A DNA stretch of 64,000 nt from Burkholderia arboris (GTDB lineage: Bacteria; Pseudomonadota; Gammaproteobacteria; Burkholderiales; Burkholderiaceae): positions 28,103 to 92,102 of the forward strand of contig NZ_CABVPX010000035.1 of the NCBI RefSeq assembly GCF_902499125.1, given 5' to 3'. The notes below the pieces were generated by a model. It was not told where the DNA came from, did not search any database, and saw only the letters and a list, made by a program, of their open reading frames with translations. Every line of letters begins with the position of its first letter. Position 1 is the first letter of the stretch. The position numbers and the translations under genes were made by a program. Positions 41,104-50,387 of the stretch are shown piece by piece.

Positions 41104-41245
41104 CGCCTGACGTCACGCTTCGCGCCGGCCGCCGCCCGAACGCGGCAGCCGGCCCCCTGACAACCCCATTCGACGCGGCGCGCGCGTTCAGGCAAGATCG
41201 ACGCGCGCCGTCTGCTTTTTTGCCGTCACGAGTCCACGAAATCGC

Positions 41246-42514
41246 ATGCAGAACTTCTACGAAGCCACCGTTACCCGCCAGCCCTACCCGCAACTGACCG
41301 GCACGATCGACACGCAGGTCTGCATCGTCGGCGGCGGCCTTGCCGGCCTGTGCACCGCGCTCGGCCTCGTCGAGCGCGGCGTGCACGACGTCGTCGTGCT
41401 CGACGGCGAACGGGTCGGCTTCGGCGCGTCGGGCCGCAACGGCGGCTTCGTGTTCGGCGGCTACAGCCTCGACAATGCCGACCTGCTGCGCACGCTCGGC
41501 CGCGACGAAGGACGCCGGCTGTACCGGCTCACCGTCGATGCGGTCGACCTGATCCGCACGCGCATTGCGCGCTACGGGATCGACTGCGACATCGTCGATC
41601 AGGGCGTGATGCTCGCGAACTGGTTCGACGATCCGTCGCGGCTCGACAGCGTGCGCACGCTGATGAAGAACGAACTCGGCGTCGACTGGGAAGCCGTCCC
41701 GGCCGGCGCGCTGCGCGAGCGGCTGAAGACGCAGCGCTATTACGGCGGCCTGTTCGAGCCGAACGCGTTCCACTTCCATCCGCTCAAGTACGTGCTCGGC
41801 GTCGCGGCAGCCGCATCGCGCGGCGGCGCACGCGTGTACGAACGCTCGGCCGCACTCGGCATCGCGCGCGAAGGCGCCGGGTACGTCGTGCGCACGGCGC
41901 AGGGCACGGTGCGCGCGAAGGACGTCGTGTTCGCGTGCGGCGGTTACGCGCGCGGCGTGTCGCCGCGCATCGAGCGCGCGGTGCTGCCGATCGCGACCTA
42001 CGTGATCGCGACCGAGCCGCTCGGCACGCAGCTGCCCGATGCGATCGACGCGCCGTATGCGATCTACGACACGCGTTTCGCATTCGACTACTACCGCCCG
42101 CTGAAAGACACGCGCATCCTGTGGGGCGGCCGGATCTCGGTCCTCGACCGCGGCCCCGACGCGATCGCGCGCCTGCTGCGGCGCGACCTGCTGCGCGTGT
42201 ATCCGCAACTGGAGGGCGTGAAGATCGACTACGCGTGGGGCGGGCTGATGAGCTACGCGCGGCACAAGATGCCGCAGATCGGCCGCGATGCGGACGGCGT
42301 GTGGCACGCGATCGCGTTCGGCGGCCACGGGATGGCGCCGACCACGGTAGCGGGCGAAGCGCTCGCCGCCGCGCTGGCCGAAGGCCGGCCGGTGCCCGAC
42401 GGCTTCGCCGCGTTCGGGCTCACGCGCACGTTCGGGCTGGCCGGCCTCGCCGCCGCGCAGCTCACGTACACCGCGTACCAGGCCCGCGACGCGCTCGCAT
42501 CCTGCCGCCGCTGA
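41246..42514 (+). CDS. amaA: FAD-dependent amine oxidase, L-pipecolate oxidase-like
   Basis: The 422-residue DAO-fold oxidoreductase has an N-terminal dinucleotide motif VCIVGGGLAGLCTALGLVERG, a second FAD block GFGASGRNGGFVFGG, and a C-terminal GGHGMAPTTVAGEALA motif. YSLDNADLL and SYARHKMPQIG are typical of the GlpO/PuuB-AmaA group. AmaA oxidises L-pipecolate to piperidine-6-carboxylate, the substrate of the AmaB-type dehydrogenase encoded 2.4 kb away on the opposite strand. It is 142 bp behind the permease and likely in the same transcription unit. A gamma-glutamylputrescine-oxidase role is the alternative; context favours AmaA. Confidence 0.83.
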   Translation: MQNFYEATVTRQPYPQLTGTIDTQVCIVGGGLAGLCTALGLVERGVHDVVVLDGERVGFGASGRNGGFVFGGYSLDNADLLRTLGRDEGRRLYRLTVDAVDLIRTRIARYGIDCDIVDQGVMLANWFDDPSRLDSVRTLMKNELGVDWEAVPAGALRERLKTQRYYGGLFEPNAFHFHPLKYVLGVAAAASRGGARVYERSAALGIAREGAGYVVRTAQGTVRAKDVVFACGGYARGVSPRIERAVLPIATYVIATEPLGTQLPDAIDAPYAIYDTRFAFDYYRPLKDTRILWGGRISVLDRGPDAIARLLRRDLLRVYPQLEGVKIDYAWGGLMSYARHKMPQIGRDADGVWHAIAFGGHGMAPTTVAGEALAAALAEGRPVPDGFAAFGLTRTFGLAGLAAAQLTYTAYQARDALASCRR

Positions 42515-42642
42515 ACGGCCGCGGCGGCTGAAACGGCCCCGCCGGATGGCCCCGCCGATTAGAGCGGAAGGTCGGCCGGGCGGGGATTTCCCGCATGCTA
42601 GAATGCCTTTTCCAAGCCGCCGCGAACCCACAATAAAGTCAC

Positions 42643-43317
42643 ATGAAAGCAGGAAGCAAGGCCGCCACGTCCGACACCCGCGCGCTTGCGTCCGAAGCGC
42701 GGCGTAAATACGATCCCGAGCAAACCAAGCGCAACATCCTCGATGTCGCCACGCAGGAATTCTCTGCGATGGGCCTCGCCGGTGCGCGCGTCGACGCGAT
42801 CGCCGAGCGCACGAACACGACGAAGCGCATGCTCTACTACTACTTCGAAAGCAAGGAAGGCCTGTACGAGGCCGTGCTGGAGAAGGTGTACGGCGATATC
42901 CGCGCGCTCGAGCAGGAACTGCACGTCGGCGACATGGAGCCGCGCGAAGGCATGCGCCGCCTCGTCGAATTCACGTTCGACTATCACGACAAGCATCGCG
43001 ACTTCGTCCGCCTCGTGTCGATCGAGAACATCCACGGCGCGAAGTATCTCGAACAGCTCAAGTCGTTCAAGAACCGCAACGTCAGCATCATCAAGACGCT
43101 CGAGGAACTGGTCGAGCGCGGCGCGGCCAGCGGCGCGTTCCGCAAGGACATCGACGCATTCGACCTGCACCTGCTGATCAGCTCGTTCTGCTTCCACCGC
43201 GTATCGAACCGCTACACGTTCGGCGCCGCATTCGGCCGCGATCCGTCGGCGCCGCGCCTGCGCGCGCGGCATCGCGACACGATCGCCGACGCCGTGCTGC
43301 GCTACGTCGCCGCGTAA
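42643..43317 (+). CDS. TetR-family regulator at the lysine locus
   Basis: The 224-residue protein has a basic N-terminal tail. A TetR helix-turn-helix follows: TKRNILDVATQEFSAMGLAGARVDAIAERTNTTKRMLYYYFESKEGLYEAVLEKVY at about residues 27-85. A helical ligand-binding domain follows. It lies 128 bp downstream of the amaA-like gene on the same strand and is likely to regulate the pathway, but no operator-like palindrome was found in its upstream region. The effector is unknown. It ends before a convergent hairpin. Confidence 0.85.
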   Translation: MKAGSKAATSDTRALASEARRKYDPEQTKRNILDVATQEFSAMGLAGARVDAIAERTNTTKRMLYYYFESKEGLYEAVLEKVYGDIRALEQELHVGDMEPREGMRRLVEFTFDYHDKHRDFVRLVSIENIHGAKYLEQLKSFKNRNVSIIKTLEELVERGAASGAFRKDIDAFDLHLLISSFCFHRVSNRYTFGAAFGRDPSAPRLRARHRDTIADAVLRYVAA

Positions 43318-43336
43318 GCAGCGGCAAACGCAACCC

Positions 43337-43359
43337 GGGGCACGCACCATCCGTGCCCC
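43337..43359. terminator. Bidirectional hairpin between TetR and PLD-like genes
   Basis: GGGGCACG-caccatc-CGTGCCCC is a perfect 8-bp stem in the 57-bp gap between convergent genes. Confidence 0.6.
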
Positions 43360-43374
43360 TCGCACTTCGGCAAG

Positions 43375-45168
43375 TCAGTCCGCCGGTGCGGTCGACGCCA
43401 GTGCGATCCGCGCCTTCTCTTCCGGGCTTCCCGCCACGTAATACTTCTTCGCCCAGCTCGAATCGGGTGCGAGCGCGAGCCGTGCATGCGCGCCCGTGCC
43501 CGCGTCCGTGCCGTGCTGCTGCGCATTGATCGCCAGCGCCCGCGCGCGATAGTGCTCGTAGAGCCGCAGGAATTCCGCGAGATAGATCGCCGCGATCCGC
43601 TTGTCGCGAATCTCGAGCAGGTTCTCGTCGTTGTACTGCTCCGAATTGCGGCTCATGTTCGCCGAGCCCGTATAGACGACCGGATTCGCGCCTTCCGCAT
43701 CGATCACGATGAACTTGTGGTGGATCACGACGGGCGGAAAGGCCGGCGCCGGCTCGCCCGGAAAGAGCCGCAGTTCCGGCGTGAAACCCTGCGGCACGGT
43801 GGCCGGCGAGAAATACGCGGCATCGATCACGTCGTGATTGTCGCGGCTGCGGTGGTACAGCTCGAGGTTCGCGAGCGTCGCCGCATCGAGCGTCTGGCCG
43901 GCCAGCTGCGCCGTATCGGCCTTCGTCGCGCTGCCGACGTTGATCTTGTTCACCAGCCCGAACATCATCAGCCCGCGGTCGCCGGCCGCGAAACAGGCAT
44001 CGCGCAGCGCCGCGTCGGTCGGCATGAACAGGCAGAACGACACCGAATGCTTCGCGGCCGCAATCGCGGCGACGATCGTGTCGATCTCCGTACGCTGCCC
44101 CGCCGGCTCCGGCGAAAACGCGACACGCACCTGCGCGCTGCCGATCGTCATCGGCTCGGACCAGCCCGACGTCAGCTTCGCCGTCTCCGCGATCGACGGA
44201 TTCCCGGCCAGCGCATGCGCGCGGTCGTTGTACAGCGCGGCGAGCGCGGACGAGTCGAACGCGTGCAGCACGTTGGCCTGCTCGGTCAGCCCTTCGGTCG
44301 TGAAGTTCGCGGAACCGGTCAGCACGCGCGCGGGCGCCGGATTCGACGGCGCATCGGTCACGATGAACTTGTCGTGCATGATGTGCGTCTTGTCGCGCGG
44401 CGCGCGCGTCGCGAGGCCCTGCAGCGCGTCGACGGCCGGCTGGTTCGGCGACGGCAGCGGCGGCTTGCCCTTGCGCGACGTCGTGTGCGCGTCGTAGACG
44501 ATCGCGAGCGACGCTTCGCCATGCTGGCGCCCGAACGCCTCGAACGCAGGCAGCGCCCACAGCGTGTCGGTGAGGTGATAGACGGCCGACGCCGCGCGCG
44601 AAGCCGGATCGAGCATCTCCGCGAACACCTGCTCCATGTCGTTCGCGAGCCACGTGCGCAGCTTCAGCGCCTGCGCGTCGCTCGGCGCCGCGTTCGGCGC
44701 GAGGCCCAGCGCCGCGACCTGCTTCGCGAACGCCTGCGAGCTCACCACCGCGCGGTTGAACCACGTGCCGATGCCGTCCTCGATATGCGCGGGCAGCACG
44801 ACATCGCATACGCCGCCTTCCGCGTCGAGCACCTGCAGGTTCGCCGGCGTGCCGACGACCGGATAGACGTCGTAGCGAAATGACGCATCGCGGTCCTGGG
44901 GATCGATGCGCGCATCCCACCACATGAATTTCTGGATCGGCGCCTGGTCGGTCGGCGCATCGCCCTGCGTGTCGGCTGCCGGACCGTCGAACGTCAGGCG
45001 GTTCGGCAGCCAGCTGTCCGGCGCACGCGTCTTGCCGTCGGCCGACCAGAAGCCCGGTGTGCGCCGGATCGCGAAGCCGAGGAAATCGGACCGCGACGCC
45101 GCATCGGGCCAGTCGAAGGCCAGCAGGACCAGGGTGGGGGAAAGATAGCTGCGCACGCTGACGGTCAT
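43375..45168 (-). CDS. Phospholipase D-superfamily protein with two HKD motifs
   Basis: The 597-residue protein has two PLD half-sites. MHDKFIVTD followed by GSANFT lies in the middle, and HHKFIVIDAEG followed by GSANMS in the C-terminal third. Both show H-x-K-x4-D, so the two-histidine active site is complete. No signal peptide is evident at the N-terminus (MTVSVRSYLSPTLVLL). The N-terminal 150 residues are of unknown fold. Such proteins hydrolyse phosphodiesters in lipids or nucleic acids; some are secreted effectors. No immunity, VgrG or secretion gene adjoins, so function is undecided. It is flanked by convergent TetR and a DeoR regulator. Confidence 0.8.
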   Translation of the reverse strand: MTVSVRSYLSPTLVLLAFDWPDAASRSDFLGFAIRRTPGFWSADGKTRAPDSWLPNRLTFDGPAADTQGDAPTDQAPIQKFMWWDARIDPQDRDASFRYDVYPVVGTPANLQVLDAEGGVCDVVLPAHIEDGIGTWFNRAVVSSQAFAKQVAALGLAPNAAPSDAQALKLRTWLANDMEQVFAEMLDPASRAASAVYHLTDTLWALPAFEAFGRQHGEASLAIVYDAHTTSRKGKPPLPSPNQPAVDALQGLATRAPRDKTHIMHDKFIVTDAPSNPAPARVLTGSANFTTEGLTEQANVLHAFDSSALAALYNDRAHALAGNPSIAETAKLTSGWSEPMTIGSAQVRVAFSPEPAGQRTEIDTIVAAIAAAKHSVSFCLFMPTDAALRDACFAAGDRGLMMFGLVNKINVGSATKADTAQLAGQTLDAATLANLELYHRSRDNHDVIDAAYFSPATVPQGFTPELRLFPGEPAPAFPPVVIHHKFIVIDAEGANPVVYTGSANMSRNSEQYNDENLLEIRDKRIAAIYLAEFLRLYEHYRARALAINAQQHGTDAGTGAHARLALAPDSSWAKKYYVAGSPEEKARIALASTAPAD

Positions 45169-45273
45169 TCGTTGCTCCCTGGCCTGGCGGCCGGTCGAGG
45201 TGAATGGGTCAGTGTTGACGGCGGTTCTTCCCGCGGGATGACGGTTCGGTGAACCTTGTATGTCGGACGCGCG

Positions 45274-46032
45274 TCAGTCGCACACCAGCAGTTCGATCCC
45301 GCGCGCGGTCAGCGCGCGGCGCACGGCCTTGTCGGGCGCGCGCTCGGTCACCAGATAGCGGGCGGCGGCCGTGCCGTTGATCCGCACCGGCGTCACGCGG
45401 CCGAATTTCGAATGGTCGGCGACGATGATCGCCGTGCCGGCCGCCGCGATCATCCGGCTGCGCACCTCGGCCGCGAGCCGCGAGTAGTCGGTGCATTCAC
45501 CGTCGGGCGTGATGCCGCCCGCGCCGACGAACGCGAAATCGACGTGGTATTGCGCGAGCTGGTGAATCGTGTCGAGCCCGAAGGTCGCGTCCTCGTCGTC
45601 GGACAGCTCGCCGCCGAGCAGCGTCACGCGGTTGCCGTTGCGCCGCGCGAGCACGAACGCGGTACGCCAGTCGTTCGTGTAGATCGACAGCCGGTGCCGG
45701 TCGGCGAGCGCCAGCGCGACCGCATGCGGCGTGCTGCCCGAATCGATCAGCACCGATGCATCGTCGGGCACGAATTCGGCCGCGCGCCGCCCGATCGTGC
45801 GCTTCGCTTCGGCATTCGCGGCTTCGCGCTCGGACAGGCTCGGCTCGCGGCGATCCGCGGCCAGTGCGCCGCCGTGCGTCATCACGAGCAGGCCGCGCGC
45901 GGCCAGCGCGTTCAGGTCGCGCCGCACCGTTTCGCGCGACACGTCGAGCGAACGGACGAGTTCCGCGACCGACAGCGCGCCCGACCGTCCGAGCTCCGAC
46001 AGGATGTATTGATGACGTTGTTCCGCCAGCAT
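45274..46032 (-). CDS. DeoR-family transcriptional regulator
   Basis: The 252-residue protein has the DeoR-type helix-turn-helix at the N-terminus (RHQYILSELGRSGALSVAELVRSLDVSRETVRRDLNALAARGLL) and a sugar-phosphate-sensing domain with VLIDSGSTPHAVALAL and FAFVGAGGITPDG motifs. DeoR regulators respond to phosphorylated sugars or nucleosides. It lies 105 bp from the PLD-like gene's start on the same strand, but no sugar-catabolic cluster adjoins, so its target is unknown. ATG at 46032 begins the standard N-terminus. Confidence 0.88.
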   Translation of the reverse strand: MLAEQRHQYILSELGRSGALSVAELVRSLDVSRETVRRDLNALAARGLLVMTHGGALAADRREPSLSEREAANAEAKRTIGRRAAEFVPDDASVLIDSGSTPHAVALALADRHRLSIYTNDWRTAFVLARRNGNRVTLLGGELSDDEDATFGLDTIHQLAQYHVDFAFVGAGGITPDGECTDYSRLAAEVRSRMIAAAGTAIIVADHSKFGRVTPVRINGTAAARYLVTERAPDKAVRRALTARGIELLVCD

Positions 46033-46236
46033 CGCGTGTGCGCCCGAGGCGACTGGTAATGGGTAAGCCGGCCATTGTATTACGGACGTTTGACCGGCAT
46101 TTGACGGCGGCGGGAAACGGAACCGGCCGCGTTTCCCGAAAGCGAAATTCTGTATTGCCTCACGCGCGCGAATCGGCGCGGCGCCGGTTGCTACACTTTG
46201 CGCTTCGCCGAACGACCAAGCAAAGGGGCTCGCGCC

Positions 46237-46422
46237 ATGTATCGCAAAGGCAGTGTGATCGAAATCCAGTTTCCGCCGGAACGCCTCAACGACGCAGCCG
46301 GCGATCCGTACTGGATCGACCTGACGCTCGACGAAGCACGCCGGCTCTACGAACAGCTCGCCGCACGCTTCGCGACCGACGCGCGCGCCAACCAGCCGCT
46401 CGACACGTTCTCGATCGACTGA
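46237..46422 (+). CDS. Small conserved-type protein of unknown function
   Basis: The 61-residue ORF (MYRKGSVIEIQFPPERLND...) has a compact alpha/beta-like composition with no signal or TM segment. The codon and third-position GC pattern is normal for the region and a GGGG sequence lies about 10 bp upstream of the ATG. The peptide has no motif I recognise. It stands alone between a DeoR regulator (divergent) and an EamA exporter. Confidence 0.55.
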   Translation: MYRKGSVIEIQFPPERLNDAAGDPYWIDLTLDEARRLYEQLAARFATDARANQPLDTFSID

Positions 46423-46634
46423 TTCGGCTGATCGCCGCGGCTTCGCACCCGCCCGTGCCGCATCGAGCGGCGCGGCACCCGTTCCCTCCGCCCCGCGCGT
46501 CCAGCGCGCAATGATCGCCGGCACCGCCACGCATCGCGCGGCACGAGTGCAGGATTCGACAAGACGCCGGCACCGCTTCCCCCGATACTGGCCGACTTCC
46601 TGATTCTGCCCGGCCGCCTCGCGGCCCGTCACGC

Positions 46635-47504
46635 ATGCTTACCTCGATCGTCGCTGCCGCGTTCGTCGCGCTGTGGTCCACCGGCTTCATCGTTGCGCGG
46701 GCAATCAAGCCCTACGCCGATCCCAACCTGTTCCTGCTCGCCCGTTTCGCGGGTACGGCCGCGCTGTTCGGCGTCGTGGCGCTCGTCGCGCGCGCACCGT
46801 GGCCGGCCCGCCGCGAATGGCCGCGTCACCTGATCGCGGGCGCGCTGCTGCAGGGCGTCTATCTCGGCGCGAGCTACTGGGCCGTCGCGCAAGGGTTGAA
46901 CGCGGGGGTCATGGCGCTGCTCGGCGCGCTGCAGCCGCTCGCCACCGCCGTGCTGGCCGTCCCGCTGTTCAACGAGCGCCTGCCCAGGCGCGGCTGGTTC
47001 GGGATGGCGCTCGGGCTCGCCGGCGTCGCGCTCGTGCTGGCGCCGAAGGTCACGGGCGGCGTCGCGCCCCCGCCGGGTGCGGCACCTGCTTGGCTCGTCG
47101 TCGCCGTGTCGGTGCTGGCGGTCGGGTCGATCACGGCCGGTTCGCTGTACCAGAAAGGCAAGCTCGCGCAGAGCGACCTGCGCACCGCGGTCGCCGTACA
47201 GAATTTCGGCGCGGCGATCGTCGCGGCCGTCTTCGTCGTGCTGCTTCATGAAACGCGCTGGATCGGCGCGCCGGCGCTGTGGGTGTCGCTCGTGTGGGGC
47301 GTCGTGTTCCTGTCGGGCGGCGCGGTCACGATGCTGATGTGGATGCTGCGGCGCGGCAACGCGGCGCGCGCGACGTCGCTGCTGTTCCTCGCGCCGCCGC
47401 TCGCCGCGCTGCAGGGTTACTGGCTGTTCGGCGAAACGCTCGCGGCGATCCAGCTCGCCGGCTTCGCGCTCGCGCTGGTGGGCGTCGTGCTCGCACGACG
47501 CTGA
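46635..47504 (+). CDS. EamA/DMT-family metabolite exporter
   Basis: The 289-residue protein has ten predicted TM segments arranged as two EamA repeats: the first begins STGFIVARAIKPYADPNLFLLARF and ends LPRRGWFGMALGLAGVALVL, the second runs from AWLVVAVSVLAVGSITAGSLYQK to the C-terminus. RhaT/RarD/YdcZ-like members export amino acids or metabolites. It is separated from nadE by 211 bp, with no evident operon. The substrate is unknown. Confidence 0.87.
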   Translation: MLTSIVAAAFVALWSTGFIVARAIKPYADPNLFLLARFAGTAALFGVVALVARAPWPARREWPRHLIAGALLQGVYLGASYWAVAQGLNAGVMALLGALQPLATAVLAVPLFNERLPRRGWFGMALGLAGVALVLAPKVTGGVAPPPGAAPAWLVVAVSVLAVGSITAGSLYQKGKLAQSDLRTAVAVQNFGAAIVAAVFVVLLHETRWIGAPALWVSLVWGVVFLSGGAVTMLMWMLRRGNAARATSLLFLAPPLAALQGYWLFGETLAAIQLAGFALALVGVVLARR

Positions 47505-47715
47505 CGCCGGCCATCCGGCCCTCGCTTGCATCGATGCCCTGCGCACGGATGCCCTTCATGCGGCATCCTGCACCCGCCCGGCGCACCGTGCACCACGGCG
47601 ATGCAGCGCGTCTCGCCGAAGCAACGCGAAACCGCCGGAACGCATGCCCGGCGCGGCGGCGCGCCACGATTGCGCTTATGATGGGCGCCTTGCATTTCGT
47701 TCCGGAACTTCCTTC

Positions 47716-48564
47716 ATGACATCCGCCGATTACGCCAGCCGCCAACGCGCGATCATTGCCGAACTGAACGTCGCCCCGCACTTCGACGCCGAGGCCGAGA
47801 TCGCCCGCCGCGTCGAGTTCCTCGCGCAATACCTGCGTTCGACCGGCCTGCGGACCTATGTGCTCGGCATCAGCGGCGGCGTCGATTCGTCGACGGCCGG
47901 CCGGCTCGCGCAACTGTCGGTCGAGCGCCTGCGCGCCGACGGCTACGATGCGCGCTTCATCGCGATGCGCTTGCCGAACGGCGTGCAGAACGACGAAGCC
48001 GACGCGCAGCGCGCGCTCGCGTTCGTCCGTGCGGACGAGGTGCTGACGGTCGACGTGAAGCCGGCCGCCGATGCGATGCTCGGCTCGCTGGCCGCGGCCG
48101 GCCACGTATTCGACACCCCCGCGCAGCAGGATTTCGTGCACGGCAACATCAAGGCGCGCGAGCGCATGATCGCGCAGTACGCGGTGGCCGGCGCGCAGCG
48201 CGGCATCGTGATCGGCACCGATCACGCCGCTGAATCGCTGATGGGTTTCTTCACGAAGTTCGGCGACGGCGGCGCGGACATCCTGCCGCTCGCGGGCCTG
48301 AACAAGCGTCGCGTGCGCGCGGTCGCGCGTGCGCTCGGCGGCGAGGAACTGATCGTGATGAAGGTGCCGACGGCCGACCTCGAGGAACTGCGCCCGCTGC
48401 GCCCCGACGAGCACGCGTACGGCGTGAGCTACGACGAGATCGACGATTTCCTCGAAGGCAAGCCGGTCAGCGACCACGTGTACGAAACGGTGCTGCGCTT
48501 CCATGACGGCTCGCGCCACAAGCGCGCGCTGCCGTACACGATGTTCGACTGGCCGGCCGCGTAA
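47716..48564 (+). CDS. nadE: NH3-dependent NAD+ synthetase
   Basis: The 282-residue ATP-pyrophosphatase-type enzyme has the P-loop LGISGGVDSSTAGRLAQL, FIAMRLPNGVQNDEADAQ, NIKARERMIAQYAVAG and GTDHAAESLMGFFTKFGDGGADILPLAGLNKRRVR, the full NadE pattern. It amidates NaAD to NAD+ with ammonia and ATP. It has no glutaminase domain, and the length matches the ammonia-dependent class. ATG at 47716 was chosen because the conserved N-terminus starts within a few residues; an upstream frame has no support. It converges on the S10 peptidase. Confidence 0.95.
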   Translation: MTSADYASRQRAIIAELNVAPHFDAEAEIARRVEFLAQYLRSTGLRTYVLGISGGVDSSTAGRLAQLSVERLRADGYDARFIAMRLPNGVQNDEADAQRALAFVRADEVLTVDVKPAADAMLGSLAAAGHVFDTPAQQDFVHGNIKARERMIAQYAVAGAQRGIVIGTDHAAESLMGFFTKFGDGGADILPLAGLNKRRVRAVARALGGEELIVMKVPTADLEELRPLRPDEHAYGVSYDEIDDFLEGKPVSDHVYETVLRFHDGSRHKRALPYTMFDWPAA

Positions 48565-48589
48565 GCCGGCCACTGCGGCTGAATTACCG

Positions 48590-48617
48590 CCGCGCGAGCC
48601 GTCTCGGCTGCGCGCGG
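48590..48617. terminator. Hairpin between nadE and the S10 peptidase gene
   Basis: CCGCGCGAGCC pairs with GGCT-g-CGCGCGG (11 bp with one bulged G) in the 73-bp gap between convergent genes. Confidence 0.6.
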
Positions 48618-48637
48618 CACACCGACGGCGGGCAGCG

Positions 48638-50314
48638 CTATGCGTGCCCGCCCGTCTTCTTCGCCTGCAATGCGCGAATCCGCATCCGCGCGCCCGTATC
48701 GCTGACCGTCGCGTCGTACATCGTCGCGAGATCGCGCTTGAGCGCGGTACGCGAACCGCCGTCGAGATACACCATGTGCCCCGACGGATAGAAACGCGCG
48801 GACAGGTTCTGCCGCACCTTCTGATCCTCGAGCGGCATCTGCTGCAGGTCGATCACGGTCTGGTAGAACGGCGTGACGAAATCGTAGAAGCCGTTCGCCG
48901 ACAGCACCTTCAGGTCGACGTTCAGCGCCATCACCGCGGCGAGATCGCCGGCCGTGTAGAGAATCACGTTCCCCTGCGCATCGATGCCCTGCTGCGCGCC
49001 GGTCGGGTCGATATGGCTGAAATCCCAGTTCTGGAACGCCTGGTCGTTCAGGTCGGTGAACGCGGAATTCGACGTGAACTTCAGCTGCTCGTTCAGGTAG
49101 CTGTTCCACATCGCCGTATAGACGCCCGTCACGGCCGTCATCGTCGGATCGTTGCCGCCCGAGTTCGGGTCGATCTTGCCGGCGATACCCGACGAGATCC
49201 CGGTCACGCGGCCGTCGTACGAGCCGAGCGCGAGGCCCTGTGCATGCAGCAGCGTCGTCAGGAACAGCGAATTGCCGCGCGCGTCGTAGCCCGCGATGTT
49301 GAGGCTCCACGACTGCAGCGTCGCCGGGTCGATGCCCGTGTACTGCGACAGTTTCTGCACGGCGGCCGGGTCCGCATGCGGCACCGTGCGCAACGCGTTC
49401 AGGTAGTCGGTGCGCGAGAACTGCGCGACTTCCTCGACGAACGCGCCGAGATCGGCCGGCGCCGGCGTGACGCCGAGCTTCTTGTGGTACCACGCGTCGG
49501 CCGCGGCGGTCGGCAACGCGCCGACCGGGTTGCCGGCCTGCCGGTAGTCGAGGATCGACGACTGCAGCGTGACGCCGTTCAGGTCGACCCCGTCCTCGTG
49601 CAGCTTGTACGCGAGCACGCAGCTGCGCGCGGTGCCGTACGATTCGCCGAACAGGTATTTCGGCGAATTCCAGCGGTTGTTCTTGGTCAGGTAGCGCTTG
49701 ATGAACTGCTTCAGCGAATCCGCATCCTGGTCGACGCCCCAGAAGTTGCGGTTCTTGTTCGGCGCGACGGCCGCCGAATAGCCGGTGCCGACCGGGTTGA
49801 TGAACACGAGATCGCTGTGGTCGATCATGCTGTCCGGGTTGTCTTCCATCTGGTATGGCGCGGGCGGCGTGAAACCCGGCATCGACGTCTTGATGCGCTT
49901 CGGCGCGAACGAGCCGAGCAGCACGAACACCGACGACGAACCGGGGCCGCCGTTGTAGAAGAACGTCACCGGGCGCGTTTCTTCCTTCGCGCCGTCGGCC
50001 GTGAACGCGACGTAGAAGATCTTCGCGGCCGGTTGCGAACTGCTCGGGTCGACCGTCACGAGGTGGCCGGCCGTCGCCGTGTACGCGAGGCGCTTGCCGT
50101 CGATCAGGATCGTGTGATGCGTGATCGCGGCCGACTCGGTCGTGTCGGTCACCGAATCGTCGGGACCGTTGCCGTATGCCACCGGATCGAAGAACGGCTG
50201 GTCGCGGCCGTGGCTCAGCGCGACCGGGTTGATGGTCGGCGGCACGCCATGTGAATTGTGGTCGCCGTGATGCAGCGGATACACGCCGCCGGAAGATGCG
50301 GAATCGATGCCCAT
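48638..50314 (-). CDS. S10-family serine carboxypeptidase-like protein
   Basis: The 558-residue protein has the S10 serine carboxypeptidase catalytic elements: nucleophile S225 in FGESYGT, an aspartate in NGFYDFVTP, and a histidine in SGHMVYLDGG. YNGGPGSSSVFVLLGSFAPKR is the family oxyanion-hole block. The N-terminus (MGIDSASSGGVYPLHHGDH) has no hydrophobic signal peptide, unusual because S10 enzymes are exported. It precedes no chaperone. The adjacent S53 peptidase has the same feature, so the two may share a route or substrate. GGAG is near the ATG at 50314. Confidence 0.85.
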   Translation of the reverse strand: MGIDSASSGGVYPLHHGDHNSHGVPPTINPVALSHGRDQPFFDPVAYGNGPDDSVTDTTESAAITHHTILIDGKRLAYTATAGHLVTVDPSSSQPAAKIFYVAFTADGAKEETRPVTFFYNGGPGSSSVFVLLGSFAPKRIKTSMPGFTPPAPYQMEDNPDSMIDHSDLVFINPVGTGYSAAVAPNKNRNFWGVDQDADSLKQFIKRYLTKNNRWNSPKYLFGESYGTARSCVLAYKLHEDGVDLNGVTLQSSILDYRQAGNPVGALPTAAADAWYHKKLGVTPAPADLGAFVEEVAQFSRTDYLNALRTVPHADPAAVQKLSQYTGIDPATLQSWSLNIAGYDARGNSLFLTTLLHAQGLALGSYDGRVTGISSGIAGKIDPNSGGNDPTMTAVTGVYTAMWNSYLNEQLKFTSNSAFTDLNDQAFQNWDFSHIDPTGAQQGIDAQGNVILYTAGDLAAVMALNVDLKVLSANGFYDFVTPFYQTVIDLQQMPLEDQKVRQNLSARFYPSGHMVYLDGGSRTALKRDLATMYDATVSDTGARMRIRALQAKKTGGHA

Positions 50315-50387
50315 CGTGCTGCTCCTGGAGGTGAAAAAAGACGCGGGCAGGACACCCGCGTCGAACGGAAAGGCGTATGTCCGCGCG

